64,000 nt of DNA from Ovis canadensis (GCF_042477335.2 NC_091256.1:48253001-48317000), one strand, 5' to 3'; shown: positions 33,530 to 45,360, counted from the first letter of the stretch. Numbers and translations are program-made. The notes: generated by a model not told the origin, from the sequence alone.

Positions 33530-33850
33530 AATTTTCTAATATGCCCATTAACCAAAGTTTTCAAAACCATTAGCATTATATATAAATTTTTAACTCTCTG
33601 CTGCCTTTATATATTTGTCTCATTTTTAAATTCCCAATATTATGCTATGTGTGATTTCTCTAGGATTTTAAAATCAGTATTGCCAGATGTTTATTTATTT
33701 TATTAATCTTCTCAAAGAATCAGCTGTTGGTTTATTGTTCTTTTCTGTCATATCTTTGATTTTATTTTATTCATTTCTGTCTTTTAAATTTTTCTCTGTT
33801 ATATGTGGAATGTTTAGCTCATTATTTTTTAATTTTTAAAACTAGCAATT
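33530..33850 (-). repeat. Old L1 fragment, antisense
   Basis: Antisense L1-like text (ttctcaaagaatcagctgtt, ggtttattgttcttttctgt). Confidence 0.5.
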
Positions 33851-33964
33851 TTAGTTAAAGTTATACATTACATGGTCCACAATCCATCATCCAAAATTCT
33901 TGGGCTCAAATGTGTTTCAGAATTTAGTGTTTTTGGATATTAGAATGGCAATGTGTTATATACT

Positions 33965-34780
33965 GAACACTATAAAAATCCTGGGTGTATATCCAGAGAA
34001 AAACATGATCTGAAAGGAAACACACCCCAATGTTCATGGCAGCTCTGTTTATAGTAGCCAAGACATGGAAGTAACTTAAATGTCCATCGACAGAGGAATG
34101 GATAAAGAAGATGTGGCCCATACATAAAATGGAATATTGAAAGTGAAGTCGCTCAGTGGTGTCCAGCTCTTTGTGACCCCGTGGACTATAGCCCACCAGG
34201 CTCCTCTGTCCATGGGATTCTCCAGGCAAGAATACTGGAGTGGGTTGCCATTTCCTTCTCCAGGGGATCTTCCCAACCCAGGGATCGAACCCAGGTCTCC
34301 TGCATTGCAGGCAGACACTTTAACCTCTGAGCCACCAGGGAAGCCCACAATGGAATATTACTTGGCCATTAAAAATGAAATAGTACCATTTGCAGCAATA
34401 TGGATGACCCTAGAGAGTGTCATACTGAGTGAAGTAAGTCAGACAGAGAAGGAGAAATATTGTATGACAACCCTTATAAGTACAATCTAAGAAGAAATGA
34501 TACAAATTAACTTACAAAACAGAAAGAGACTCACAGACTTCGAGAAGGAGCTTATGGTGTGGGTGGGGGAAGGATAGGGGAAGGAAAAATTAGGGAGTTT
34601 GGGATGAACATGCACACAGTGCTCTGTTTAAAACTGATAACCAACAAGGACCTACTGTATAGCACATGAAACTCTGCTCAGCGTTATGTGGCAGCCTGGA
34701 TAGGAGTCAGGTTTAGGGGAGAATGGATACACGTATATGAATGGCTGAGTCCCTTTAATGTTCACCTGAAACTATCACTA
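33965..34780 (+). repeat. L1 3' end, split by a SINE
   Basis: Sense L1 end of ORF2 and 3' UTR (catggcagctctgtttatag, gcaatatggatgaccctaga, ctgataaccaacaaggacct, ccctttaatgttcacctgaa). The final piece (gttaattggctatacctcaa, then an A-rich tail) is displaced to 36590-36630 by a BovB insertion. Confidence 0.88.
34139..34348 (-). repeat. Bov-tA SINE in the L1, 11-bp TSD
   Basis: Complete reverse Bov-tA. aatggaatatt is exact at 34128-34138 and 34349-34359, restoring continuous L1 sequence when the SINE is removed. Confidence 0.95.
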
Positions 34781-36590
34781 CAGTTCAGTTCAGTTGCTCA
34801 GTCGTGTCCAACTCTTTGTGGCTCCATGGACTGCAGTATGCCAGGCTTCCCAGTCCATCACCAACTCCCAGAGCTTACTCAAACTCATGTCCATCGAGTC
34901 AGTGATACCATCCAACCGTCTCATCCTTTGTTGTCCCCTTCTCCTCCCACCTTCAATCTTTCCCAGCATCAGGGTCTTTTCCAATGAATCAGTTCTTCGC
35001 ATCAGGTGGCCAAAGTACTGGAGTTTCAGCTTTAGCATCAGTCCTTCCAATGAATATTTAGGACTGATTCCCTTTAGGATGGACAGGTTGGATCTCCTTG
35101 TAGTCCAAGGGACTCTCAAGAGTCTTCTCCTACACCATGGTTCAAAAAAAGCATCAATTCTTCAGCACTCAGCTTTCGTTATAGTTCAACTCTCACATCC
35201 ATACATGACTACTGGAAAAACCATAGCTTTGACTAAACGGTCCTTTGTTGGCAACGTAATGTCTCTACTTTTTAATATGTTTTCTAGGCTCACATCTTTT
35301 AATTTCATGGCTGCAGCCACCATCTGCAGTGATTTTGGAGCCCCAAAACACAAAGTTTCTCATCTATTTCCCCATCTATTTGCCATGAATTGATGGGACC
35401 GGATGCCATGATCTTAGTTTTTTGAATGTTGAATTTAAAGCCAACTTTTTCACTCTAATCTTTCATTTTTATCAAGAGGCTCTGAAGTTCTTCTTCACAT
35501 TCTGCCATAAGGGTGTTGTTATCTGCATATCTGAGGTTATTGATATTTCTCCTGGTAATCTTGATTCCAGTGTGTGCTTCATCCAGCCCGGCATTTCTTA
35601 TGATGCGCTCTGCATAGAAGTTAAATAAGCAGGGTGACAATATACAGCCTTGATGTACTCCTTCCTATTTAGGACCAGTCTGTTGTTCATGTCCAGGTCT
35701 AATTGTTACTTCCTGATGTGCAAACAGATATCTCAGGAGGCAGGTCAGGTGGTCTGGTATTTCCATCTGAAGAAGAATTTTTCACAGTTTGTTGTGATCC
35801 ACGCAGTCAAAGGCTTTGGCATAGTCATTAAAGCAGAAGTAGATATTTTTCTGGAATTCTCTTGCTTTTTCAATGATTCAACGGATGTTGGCAATTTGAT
35901 CTCTGGTTCCTCTGCCTTTTCTAAATCCAGCTTGAACATCTGGAAGTTCATGGTTCACATGCTCTTGAAGCCTGGCTTGGAGAATTTTGAGCATTACTTT
36001 GCTAGCATGTGAGATGAGCACAATTGTGTGGTAGTTTGAGCATTCTTTGGCATTGCCTTTCTTTGGGATTGGAATGAAAACTGACCTTTTCCAGTCCTGT
36101 GGCCACTGCTGAGTTTTCCATATTTGCTGGCATATTGAGTGCAGCACTTTCACGGCATCATGTTTCAGGATTTGAAATAGCTCAGCTGGAATTCCATCAC
36201 TTCCACTAGATTTGTTCATGGTGATGCTTCCTAAGGCCCACTTGACTTCCCATTCCAGGGTGTCTGGCTCTAGGTGAGAGATCACACCATCGAGGTTATC
36301 TGGGTCATGAAGTTCTTTTTTGTACAGTTCTGTGTATTCCTGCCACCTCTTCTTAATATCTTCTGCTTCTGTTAGGTCCATACCATTTCTGTCCTTTATT
36401 GTGCCCACCTTCGCATGAAATGTTCCCTTGATATCTCTGAATAGTCTTTCCCAGTCTATTGTTTTCCTCTATTTCTTTGCATTGATCATTGAGGAAGGCT
36501 TTCTTTTCTCTCCTTGCTATTCTTTGGAACTCTGCATTCAAATGGGTATATCTTTCCTTTTCTCCTTTGCCTTTAGCTTCTCTTGTTTGT
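34781..36590 (-). repeat. BovB LINE, 1.8 kb, in the L1 3' UTR
   Basis: The longest BovB of the window. From left (3' end, cagttcagttcagttgctca) to right it covers the C-terminal domain, RT and sequence upstream of RT (cctttgcctttagcttctct). There are several frameshifts and a small deletion near 36440. No clear TSD, which may reflect loss of a few L1 bases at the target. Confidence 0.93.
35455..36541 (-). pseudogene. BovB reverse transcriptase, inactivated
   Basis: Fragments in different frames together cover an RTE-type RT. Read from right to left they are the region before RT (36353-36541), the main RT block (35878-36408, with KRSVFIPIPKKGNAKECSNY, then QARLQEHVNHELPDVQAGFR), and a downstream piece (35455-35640) with SPCLFNFYAERIIRN. 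The last piece has the catalytic box as YADN rather than YADD, so the second aspartate is missing. Frameshifts alone already rule out function. Confidence 0.9.
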
Positions 36591-36630
36591 TAATTGGCTA
36601 TACCTCAATACAAAATAAAAAGTGAAAAAA

Positions 36631-36819
36631 ATCCCCAGTGAGATCTCTATTTATATACATTGAAATAATAAAGACTAAGCCTCATATCACATCAGGTCAG
36701 GTTTTGGTGTCAAATTTTTTTTAAAAAATTGGCTTTCATGGATTTGGGGCATTCAGAATTGCAGATGACAGTTAGTTTTGTGTGTCTCACATGATTAGGT
36801 ATGAAGTGCCTTTATTTAG
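36631..36819. other. No recognised gene
   Basis: Short AT-rich stretch between repeats. Confidence 0.4.
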
Positions 36820-37312
36820 GACTTTCCAGGTGGCACTCGGAGAAGGCAATGGCACCCCACTCCAGTACTTTTGCCTGGAAAATCCCATGGATGGAGGAGC
36901 CTGGTGGGCTGCAGTCCATGGGGTCACTAAGAGTCAGACACAACTGAGCGACTTCACTTTCACTTTTCACTTTCATGCATTGAAGAAGGAAATGGCAACC
37001 CACTCCAGTGTTCTTGCTTGGAGAATCCCAGGGATGGGGGAGCCTGATGGGCTGCAGTCTATGGGGTCACACAGAGTCGGACATGACTGCAGCGACTTAG
37101 TAGCAGCAGCAGCTGGTGGCACTAGTGGTACAGAACCTACTTGCCAATGTAGGAGACATAAGATGTGGGTTCAACCCCTGGGTCAGGAAGATCTCTTGGA
37201 GAAGGGCATGGTGACCCACTACAGTATTCTTGCCTGGAGAATCCCATGGACAAAGGAGCCTGGTGGGTTTCAGTTGATGGGGTCCACAGGGTTGGACATG
37301 GCTGAAGCGACT
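36820..37312 (+). repeat. Bov-tA SINE hosting a Bov-A2
   Basis: The head ggactttccaggtggcact is separated from its continuation (agtggtacagaacctacttg to gctgaagcgacttagcac) by the nested Bov-A2. Confidence 0.9.
36838..37114 (+). repeat. Bov-A2 SINE nested in Bov-tA, 9-bp TSD
   Basis: Two Bov-A units with the cactttcacttttcactttc linker, ending in gcagcagcagct. ggtggcact is exact at 36829-36837 and 37115-37123. Confidence 0.95.
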
Positions 37313-37324
37313 TAGCACACACAC

Positions 37325-37700
37325 ATATTATGGCCTTTAGTGTTACAACTGCTATAAGCAAGGCTGTTTGTGAGCATATGTTTTCATTTTTCTTGGTTGA
37401 ATACCCAGGAATAGAATTTATATGTTACATAGTAGATGCATGTTTAACCTTTTGAGAAACTGCCAAAGAGCTGTCTGAAGAGGTTGCATTATTTTGTATT
37501 CGTAGCAGCAATGTATTAGCATCCCAGTTACTCCTCATCCTCTCCAAAATGTGATATACATTTCTTTTATTTTAGCCATTGTTATATGAGAACCACAATG
37601 TCATTGTTATTTTATTTTGCATCTCCCTAATGACAAATGATGTTGAGGATGTCTTCATGAGCTTGCATGTCCTTTGTGTTTTTTTGTAAATCATCTGTTT
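37325..37700 (-). repeat. Old L1 3' region, antisense
   Basis: Antisense L1 text (ttgcattattttgtattcgt, ttactcctcatcctctccaa, gacaaatgatgttgaggatg). Confidence 0.6.
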
Positions 37701-38114
37701 CTCCTAGTCTTGAGAAGTAGCACTTTTCAGAAGAGGTCTTATGGGTCTCAGAAGTGCAATCCTATCTAGCCACCAGAGCTGGGTGCTCCAGGGATATCCT
37801 GTATATGGGCCATGTGTGTCCTCCTGTTGTGGTGGAGCCACAGCTGCTATTGCATGCCATTGTGTGGCTGGCTTTCAGTATGGCTACTGGACCTGCAATG
37901 GCTGCTGAGGAATTCTGGTGGGTGCGGGCCAACTATGAGGTCCAGCCAAGGTGTGGGAGCAGGCAGGGCTCTCAGTGGTGTGTGCCCTCTGGCACTAACA
38001 GGTTGGAGGGAGAATTCCAAGATGATGCCCAGCCAGTGGCAGCATTTGGAAAAGTAGCCTGAGAGTGCAAAACTGCCTCCCACTCATGTCTCAGTTCCTG
38101 ATGTTACTGTAAAT
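37701..38114. repeat. GC-richer segment, possibly an old L1 5' region
   Basis: A GC-richer insert between antisense L1 blocks (gtggagccacagctgctatt, ggctgctgaggaattctggt, tggcagcatttggaaaagta). It reminds me of an ancient L1 5' untranslated region. The overlapping ORFs on both strands show no protein similarity I know. Confidence 0.35.
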
Positions 38115-39212
38115 GGTACTGCTTAAAAATTTTTTTCTAATTGTTCATTGCTACTATATAGAAATGCAGTAGATTTTTGTATATTGACTTTGTATCATGA
38201 AACATTATTAAAATCATCTATTAATTCTAGTTGTTTTCTTAGAGTTACCTTAGGAGCTTTTGCATATACAATCATGTCATCTGCAAATAAAGATGATTTT
38301 TCCTTTTTCCAATTTCTATTATTTTTTTCTTCTGTCTTCTTGCACAAGCTAGAATATCCAGTATAAAGTTCAACAGAAGTGATTAAAGTGAACATTTTTG
38401 TTTTGTTTAGTAAACAGGGCAAAAGCATTTTCTTTTTAGGGCAAAAGCATTTTCTCTTTCACTGATAGGTATAATACTAACTAAGTTTCTTGTAGATGAA
38501 TTTTATATGGTTTCAGATATTTTCTTCTATTATTAGCTTGCTGAAAGTTTTATCATAAATGTGAGAAATGCTTTTTCTGCATCTACTGAAATAATAATAA
38601 GATTTTCTTCTTTAATTTGCTGATGTAGTGAATTCTATTGAGTAATTTTCAAATGTTAAGTAAACTTCACATTCTGGTGCCAAATCCAATTTGTCATGGT
38701 GTATTATCCTCTTCATGTATTACTGTTTTCAATTTGCTAGTGTTTTGTTAAGGAATTTTACATCTATGTTCATAAGGTATATTGGTCTCAGTTTTCATTT
38801 CTTTTTTGCTTTACTTTTTTCTCTGTCTGGTTTTTAGTATCAGTGTAATACTAGTCTCATAAAGCTGGTTTCTAAGTGTTCCCTCCTCTATTTTTGTACA
38901 ATATTGATATTATTTCTTTTTTAAATGTTTCATAGAATTTACCAATACATCCTTCTGAGTTTGTTCCATGATTCTTTTCTCTGCTGTGTCCATTTTGCTT
39001 ATTAACTTACTGAATGTATTCTCTATCCCCAATAATTTGTTTTCTTCATTTTTAGATTTTCCTTTAGACTCTTTTGTATAATATCAATCTTTTTGTTAAA
39101 ATTCCCCATCTGCTCATGTAAGTTGTCCATTTCTTCATTAGATTTCAAAATACTTTTTATCATACTTATTTTAAAATCCCCGTTTGATAATTCCAACATC
39201 TGGGCCATCTCT
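38115..39212 (-). repeat. Old L1, antisense, left part
   Basis: Antisense L1 ORF2 RT (gtcatctgcaaataaagatg, ctgcatctactgaaataata), then sequence nearer the element's 5' side. Continuous with the L1-like sequence after the BovB insertion. Confidence 0.6.
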
Positions 39213-40771
39213 CAGTTCAGTTCAGTTCAGTTCAGTCGCTCAGTTGTGTCCGACTGTTTGCGACCCCATGAACCGCAGCACACCAGGCTTCCCTGTCCAT
39301 CACCAAGTCCTGGAGTTTACCCAAACCCGTGTCCACTGAGCTGGTAATGCCATCCAACCATCTCATCCTCTGTCATCCCCTTCTTCTCCTGCCCTCAATC
39401 TTCCCCAGGATCAGGGTCCTTTCAAATGAGTCAGCTCTTCACATCAGGTGGCCAAAGAATTGGAATTTCAGCTTCAACATCAGTCCTTCCAATGAACACC
39501 CAGGACTGATCTCCTTTAGGATGGACTGGTTGGATCTCTTTGCAGTCCAAGGGACTCTCAAGAGTCTTCTCCAACACCACAGTTCAAAAGAATCAATTCT
39601 TCAGTGCTCAGCTTTCTTTATAGTCCAACTCTCACATCCATACATGACTACTGGAAAAACTATAGCCTTGACTAGACGGACCTTTGTTGGCAAAGTAATG
39701 TCTCTGCTTTTTAATGTGCTCTCTAGGTTGGTCATAACTTTCCTTCCAAGGAGTAAGTGTCTTTTAATTTCATGGCTGCAATCACCTTCTGCAGTGATTT
39801 TGGAGCCCCCAAAATAAAGTCAACCACAGTTTTCACTGTTTCCCCATCTATATGCCATGAAATGATGGGACCGGATGCCATGATCTTCATTTTCTGAATG
39901 CTGAGCTTTAAGCCAACTTTTTCACTCTCCACTTTCACTTTCATCAAGAGGCTCTAGTTCCTCTTCACTTTCTGCCATAAGGGTGGTGTCATCTGCATAG
40001 CTGAGGTGATTGGTATTTCTCCTGGCAATCTTGATTCCAGCTTGTGCTTCTTCCAGCCCAGCATTTCTCATGATGTACTCTGCATAGAAGTTGAATAAGC
40101 ATGGTGACAATATACGGCCTTGATGTACTCCTTTCCTATTTGGACCCAGTCTGTCGTTCCATGTCCAGTTCTAACTGTTGCTTCCTGACCTGCATACAGA
40201 TTTCTCAAGAAGCAGGTCAGGTGCTCTGGTATTCCCATCTCCTGAAGAATTTTCCACAGTTTATTGTGATCCCCACAGCCAAAGGCTTTGGCATAGTCAG
40301 GAAAGCAGAAATAGATATTTTTTCTGGAGCTTTCTTGCTTTTTTGATTATCCAGTGGATGTTGGCAGTTTGATATCTGGTTCCTCTGCCTTTTCTAAAAC
40401 CAGCTTGAAAAATCTGGAAGTTCATGGTTCATGTGTTGCTGAAGCCTGGCTTGGAGAATTTTGAGCATTACTTTACTAGAGTGTGAGATGAGTGCAACTG
40501 TGCGGTAGTTTGAGCATTCTTTGGCATTGCCTTTCTTTGGGATCAGAATGAACACTGACCTTTTCCAGTTCTGTGGCCACTGCTGAGTTTTCCAAATTTG
40601 CTGGCATATTGAGTGCAGCATTTTCACAGCATCATCTTTCAGGATTTGAAATAGCTCAACTGGAGTTCCATCACCTCCACTAGCTTTGTTCATAGTGATG
40701 CTTTCTAAGGCCCGCTTGACTTCCCATCCCAGGATGTCTGGCTCTAGGCGAGTGATCACACCATCGTGATT
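39213..40771 (-). repeat. BovB LINE, 1.56 kb, 15-bp TSD
   Basis: BovB with a 5-fold cagtt-type 3' end (cagttcagttcagttcagtt). The TSD atctgggccatctct is exact at 39198-39212 and 40772-40786. The first seven TSD bases also occur in BovB at the truncation point, so the 5' junction is microhomologous. Confidence 0.95.
39922..40759 (-). pseudogene. BovB reverse-transcriptase pieces, catalytic YADD kept
   Basis: The frame at 40394-40759 encodes the N-terminal RT part (KRSVFILIPKKGNAKECSNY, ISHSSKVMLKILQARLQQH). The frame at 39922-40110 encodes SPCLFNFYAEYIMRNAGLEE and the catalytic LSYADDTTLMAE. Both catalytic aspartates of YADD are kept, unlike the 35 kb copy, but frameshifts separate the pieces. 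The N-terminal region including the endonuclease is missing through 5' truncation. Confidence 0.9.
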
Positions 40772-40786
40772 ATCTGGGCCATCTCT

Positions 40787-42140
40787 ATGTTTTCTCTATT
40801 TTGTAATTTCATTATGGGTTATCTTCTCATATTTTTTCACTGTGTCTCATAATTTTTGATTGAATGCAAGACACTCTGAGTAGAAGTATAGTAGATTGTA
40901 AGGTAAAAAACATTTACTCTCTGAAAAATGTGTTCCTTTTCTTCTGAGAGGTCATGAAATGATTAAATTAGTCTGTGCTTGAATTAAGTCCAGATTTTGT
41001 GAGTGCTTTAAGTATGTTCATGGAAACATAGCTTTCACATTTTCCCAGTTGTCATCTGATGCTGCCTTACTATAAAGCATGGAGTGCCAAATGTGTACCT
41101 CAGTTCACAAAATTTAGCAAGTCTTCACCAAAAGGTAGTCCTGTCTCAAAGATCTTTCTTTTTCTCCAGAATTAGACTGCGATTTCTTCATCTATGGCAA
41201 CCCATGGGCTTCCCAGGTGGCACTAGTTGTAAAGAACCCACCTGCCAATGGAGGAGATGTAAGTGATGTAGGTTCGATCCCTGGCTTGGAAAGATCCCCT
41301 GGAGAAGGGCATGGCAACCCACTAGAGTATTCTTGCCTGGAGGATCCCATGGACAGAGGAGTCTGGTGGGCTATAGTCCATGGGGTTGCAAAGAGTTGGA
41401 CATGACTAAAGCAACTGAGCACACATATGGCAACCCAGAAGGGTGTTCTCAGCTCTGCTGCGTTTCCCCTAGCTTTAGGGAAACCTGGGTACTTGTGTTT
41501 TCATAATGGAGTCTCTCTCAATGCTCCTTTACTCCCCTTAGCATCACACTGCTGTTGCCTAGTGTTTGGTGCAAGACTTAGAGTGTGTGTGTGTAGAGTT
41601 GGTGGGGAGGCAGAAAGGATTTCACTTGGTTTTCCATCTCTGCCCTTGACTCAAGCAGCTTCTGCTTGCATAGACCTCCGAGGAAACTCTCTGGTCTCCT
41701 TTCTTCTTCAGCAGCAGACAGCTGCTATCTTGTACATAGTGCAGGGGCCAGAGCACAGAGCAATTCTCTCAGTTTTTCTGCTCTGTCCTCAGTCTTAGGG
41801 GTGCCTTGCATGTGTGTAATTTAGCAGATGACTCTCTCAATTCTCCAGGTCTGCTCTCAGGCTTTTTCATGGGCTCTCAGTTAAGGACTATGAAAAGAAC
41901 TCAACTGTGAACTTTTTTCACAGTCGATGAATGTTTCAGACTCTCCTCCTGCCTGGGACTCTCAGGAGTCTCTACTATCATGCCAGCCCACACATAGCCT
42001 TTTAATGTTTATTAAGATTTCAACTCTTTTCTTTTTACCCATGGCTGGGTTGATGTCCTTCTCTTTCTGCTGCTCTGTCAGAGGAGACACAGTGGTGAGT
42101 GCTGTCTCTCCCGAGAAGAGCTTGTCAGTCTTCTGATTCT
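40787..42140 (-). repeat. Old L1-like sequence, antisense, right part
   Basis: Continues the interrupted element (tttttgattgaatgcaagac near 40853), then GC-richer text typical of old L1 5' regions to about 42140. The 123-codon ORF at 41427-41798 has no protein similarity I recognise. Confidence 0.45.
41205..41425 (+). repeat. Bov-tA SINE with 12-bp TSD
   Basis: Complete Bov-tA. tatggcaaccca is exact at 41193-41204 and 41426-41437. Confidence 0.95.
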
Positions 42141-42310
42141 AGTTCATTAAATTACCTTGTGATATCAGATTGAAGCCATTACTTAGTTAATGCATATTAT
42201 CATTTACATTTTAGCTCAACCTTCATATTCTAATAAAGAGCTTCTATGTGCTAGACTATAAAATACCCTTACTTTTCCTTCCCACAGAGTTTTGCTCCTC
42301 TTCATTGTTA

Positions 42311-42538
42311 ATGCATGCATGCATGCTAAGTTGCTTCAGTCACATCCAACTCTTTGTAACTCTATGGACTGTAGTCAGCCAGGCTCCTCTGTCCATAGGA
42401 CTCGCCAGGCAAGATTCCTGGAGTGGGTTGCCATGTCCTTCTCCAGGGTATCTTCCCAACCCAGGAACTGAACCTGTGTCTCTTAGGTCTCCTGCACTAG
42501 CAAACATATTCTTTACCAATAGCACCACCTGGGAAGCC
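42311..42538 (-). repeat. Bov-tA SINE
   Basis: Reverse Bov-tA (gcatgcatgcatgctaagtt to agcaccacctgggaagccc). The TSD is blurred. Confidence 0.88.
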
Positions 42539-42579
42539 CTTCTTATTAATAGTTATTACATATTATTTTACTTCTAAAA

Positions 42580-42695
42580 TGTCTGCAGCATTCTTGAAGG
42601 CAGATATTATGCCTGTCTTAACTCATTCTTACGTATCCCAAACCCTAGTAAAGAGTCTGATATTAGTAGGTACTCAATAAAGTATTAGTAGAACT
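42580..42695 (+). repeat. L2 3'-end fragment
   Basis: cattcttgaaggcagatatt, then gagtctgatattagtaggta and ctcaataaag follow the L2 3' end. Confidence 0.55.
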
Positions 42696-42929
42696 GAATT
42701 CTCACTTGATTTCCTGTGAGATATTTTGAGTTCCTGACTGAATGATAGAGGAAGGGAGATCATTTCTTTTTGGATTTGAGCATCATCTGAATCCTCACTG
42801 ATCCTCTAACAGTTTGAATGATCATTTCTTTTTATTCCCAACATTGCTGGGAAGGGCATATACGTCTTTGAAGTTAGGACTATGGTCGCTGGCATCATCT
42901 AGTCTGTTTTGTGTCCCATCCCTTTCCCT

Positions 42930-43098
42930 AGCAGATAAATGACCTTGGGCAAACTATTTAATGGCTCAGAATCTCACTTTCCACATTAATAAATGTCACC
43001 CATCTCATTGAGTTGATATAAGAATTAATTGAATTAATGTGTATAAAGATGTAGCAGCTAGTACATTCTCATAAGCGGTTAAGTACTGTCTTCACTAC
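42930..43098 (+). repeat. MIR fragment
   Basis: MIR core text: atgaccttgggcaaactatt, tcagaatctcactttccaca. Confidence 0.65.
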
Positions 43099-44340
43099 TG
43101 TTTCGTTCTTTTTTTTGTTGTTTTTCCAAGAAGAGATGAAAATTACCACCCATTAAAAGGATTCTCTAAGAAGGAATAAGCAATTATGTGTATTTCCTTC
43201 CACTAGAGTCAGTATATCATTAAATTGCTTCTTTTATTCCTTCTTTTCTTTCCTTTTTTTAGACTTATCTTAATTAGTGTGTTCAAGGGTTATTGAATAC
43301 AACAGGGTAAAAGAAAATCAAGAAAGAATAGCTAATGTCAAATATGAGTATATCAATATTAATCTACTGAAATTTAATCAGGCAAGAACAATTTTATCCA
43401 CTTTGAGGTGGTACTGATATTTAGAGAGATTGTGCGCTATCTGGAGGCTTAAGAATCCTTTGCTTTATAAAATTTCAACACAAAGTTAGGTTCACGGTGG
43501 GAACCCTGAGAGTAAAACCTCCTAACTCTAAAGTAAACTCAGGAAATTCCTTTGAAAGCAGAAGTCCTGCTATGACATTTCCAGATCTTTCTTTGGACTT
43601 TTTTCTTCCTCTGAAAGTTTCTCCCCTGACTATGGAGAGGGGGTGGAGGGACTCAAAGACCAACTCTGTCTGGATCTGTCTAGGTCTGAGGGTGTCCTAT
43701 TGTGCTTTGTTCATTCTATTTTTAATTTCTGCATTGTCAGCACCTGATCTAACTTGTCCAGTCATCTGGTTCAGCTGCATAAGCCTGGTTTGGCCACTAC
43801 CACTCATAAGAAGTAGCCACCCAATACTGGCACAGTAATACCGCAGTCAGGAGAAAAGTCTGGAACATATGGCAGCATTAATCAGAAATGGTGTCATGAG
43901 TTCTTAACCAAATCCTAAATCAGATGGGGCAACCAAAGAATCAAGTTCAGGTTACTAGGTTGGCCTGAGAAATAGATTAGCATGAAGGAAGTGACAGATG
44001 CAGCAAACTGGAAGAAAATCAAGAATGCAGAAAATGATATCAGCTTTCCAAGCCAAAGTTAGGAACACTAATGATAAGAGCAGAGTTGTTAAGGCAAGAA
44101 GAGGACCACAGAAAAATCAGAAAATGGGACAAATGAGGAGAACTGTTAAGCCAAGGTCAGAAAACCGTAGGTCAACTTCAGGGAGGATGAAAATATGTTG
44201 ATTCAGGTTTACAGCCAAGATCTGTATAGAGGCAAGTAGGTAGGTCACTGGTAAAACTAACATTACCTCCAAACCTTACATACTTGATTGTACCTCCAGG
44301 TAACACTGTCTGTCCCTTATCCTATCTTGTTTCAAACTTG
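43099..44340. other. 1.2 kb without recognised genes
   Basis: Mixed composition. Short ORFs at 43475-43838 and 43998-44201 are not recognisable as proteins. No repeat was identified with confidence. Confidence 0.4.
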
Positions 44341-44342
44341 CC

Positions 44343-44547
44343 AGCTTTCCTAGTGACTTAGTAAAGAATCTGCCTGCAATGCAGGAGACCTGAGTTCAAT
44401 CCCCGGGTCAGGAAGATCCCCTCAAGAAGGAAACGGCAACCCACTCCAATATTCTTGCCTGGAAAATCCCATGGACAGAGGAACCTGGTGGGCTATAGTC
44501 TGCAGGGTTGCCAGGGTTGGACACGACTTAGTGACCAAACTACCACC
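44343..44547 (+). repeat. Bov-tA SINE
   Basis: Bov-tA (gctttcctagtgacttagta to cacgacttagtgaccaaact), mildly diverged. Confidence 0.88.
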
Positions 44548-44792
44548 TCATTTCCCTGAAACTTCATGGGAAAGGAAAGGAAATAAGGTCATCAAGCACC
44601 TACCCAAATTTGCTGTACTAATCCCCTCCCCAATCCTAAGTATATATTTTGCATTGATGAACCACAAACCTGATCTATATAGCCTTTAAGTTTCTGCACC
44701 ATCTTAGACCCTGAGAGCTGATGGATGGTGATGACAGATAGTGGTGCTAATTAAAGGTCCATTGGTCCCCAGCCTCAGCCCAGCTACCCAGT

Positions 44793-44907
44793 TTTTTTTT
44801 TTTTTTTAGAGTTTGTTTTATTTTTATTTTATTTTATTTTATTTTTTTGTTTTTAGTTTTTTATTTTTTAAATTTTAAAATCTTTAATTCTTACATGCGT
44901 TCTTAAT
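44793..44907 (-). repeat. L1 3' terminus, antisense
   Basis: T-rich tail followed by ttttagttttttatttttta and aatctttaattcttacatgc, nearly identical to the 3' end of the twin-primed L1 at 26.87 kb. It is a severely 5'-truncated young L1. Confidence 0.8.
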
Positions 44908-45153
44908 TCTTGTTCCCCCAAAGTTACTTTTTTAGCTGTTTCTTCTGCATTTACCAGCTTATTTCTATTTTCCAGTTTTAGATATTATGTACTGACAAAC
45001 TCGTAGTGAAAAACGAACATCTAGGTTTCTTACACCCCTGCCTCTTATCCCCACTTCACTTCTACATTTTTCAAACCATTAAATCATAATTTTTGTTAAA
45101 ACCATATTCACTGTTATGAATAATATTCATAGCTGTGCTATGCAGGTATAGTA

Positions 45154-45353
45154 TGCATGTGTGCTTAGTCATGTCCGACTCTTTGCAACCCTATGAAGTG
45201 TAGCCTACCAGGCTCCTCTGCCCATGGGATTTTCCAAGGGTTGCCATTTTCTCCTCTAGGGGATCTTCCTGACCCAGGGATTGAACCTGTGTCTCTTGTA
45301 TCTCCTACATGGCAGAGTCTTTACTGTTGAGCCACTGTGGAAGCCTATGGAGT
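45154..45353 (-). repeat. Bov-tA SINE with short TSD
   Basis: Reverse Bov-tA with a small internal loss. tatagta occurs at both sides (about 45147 and 45354). Confidence 0.87.
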
Positions 45354-45360
45354 TATAGTA

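Noticed and set aside
35878-36408. A 176-codon RT-like ORF as a domesticated gene
   Set aside because: It is one frame of a frameshifted BovB, with the catalytic box damaged downstream and no sign of separate use.
39213-39240. Short direct repeats as a CRISPR-like or satellite array
   Set aside because: The repeated cagtt units are the normal variable 3' terminus of BovB.
41427-41798. A 123-codon ORF as a gene
   Set aside because: Located in old L1-like sequence directly after a SINE. No similarity and no splice or promoter context.
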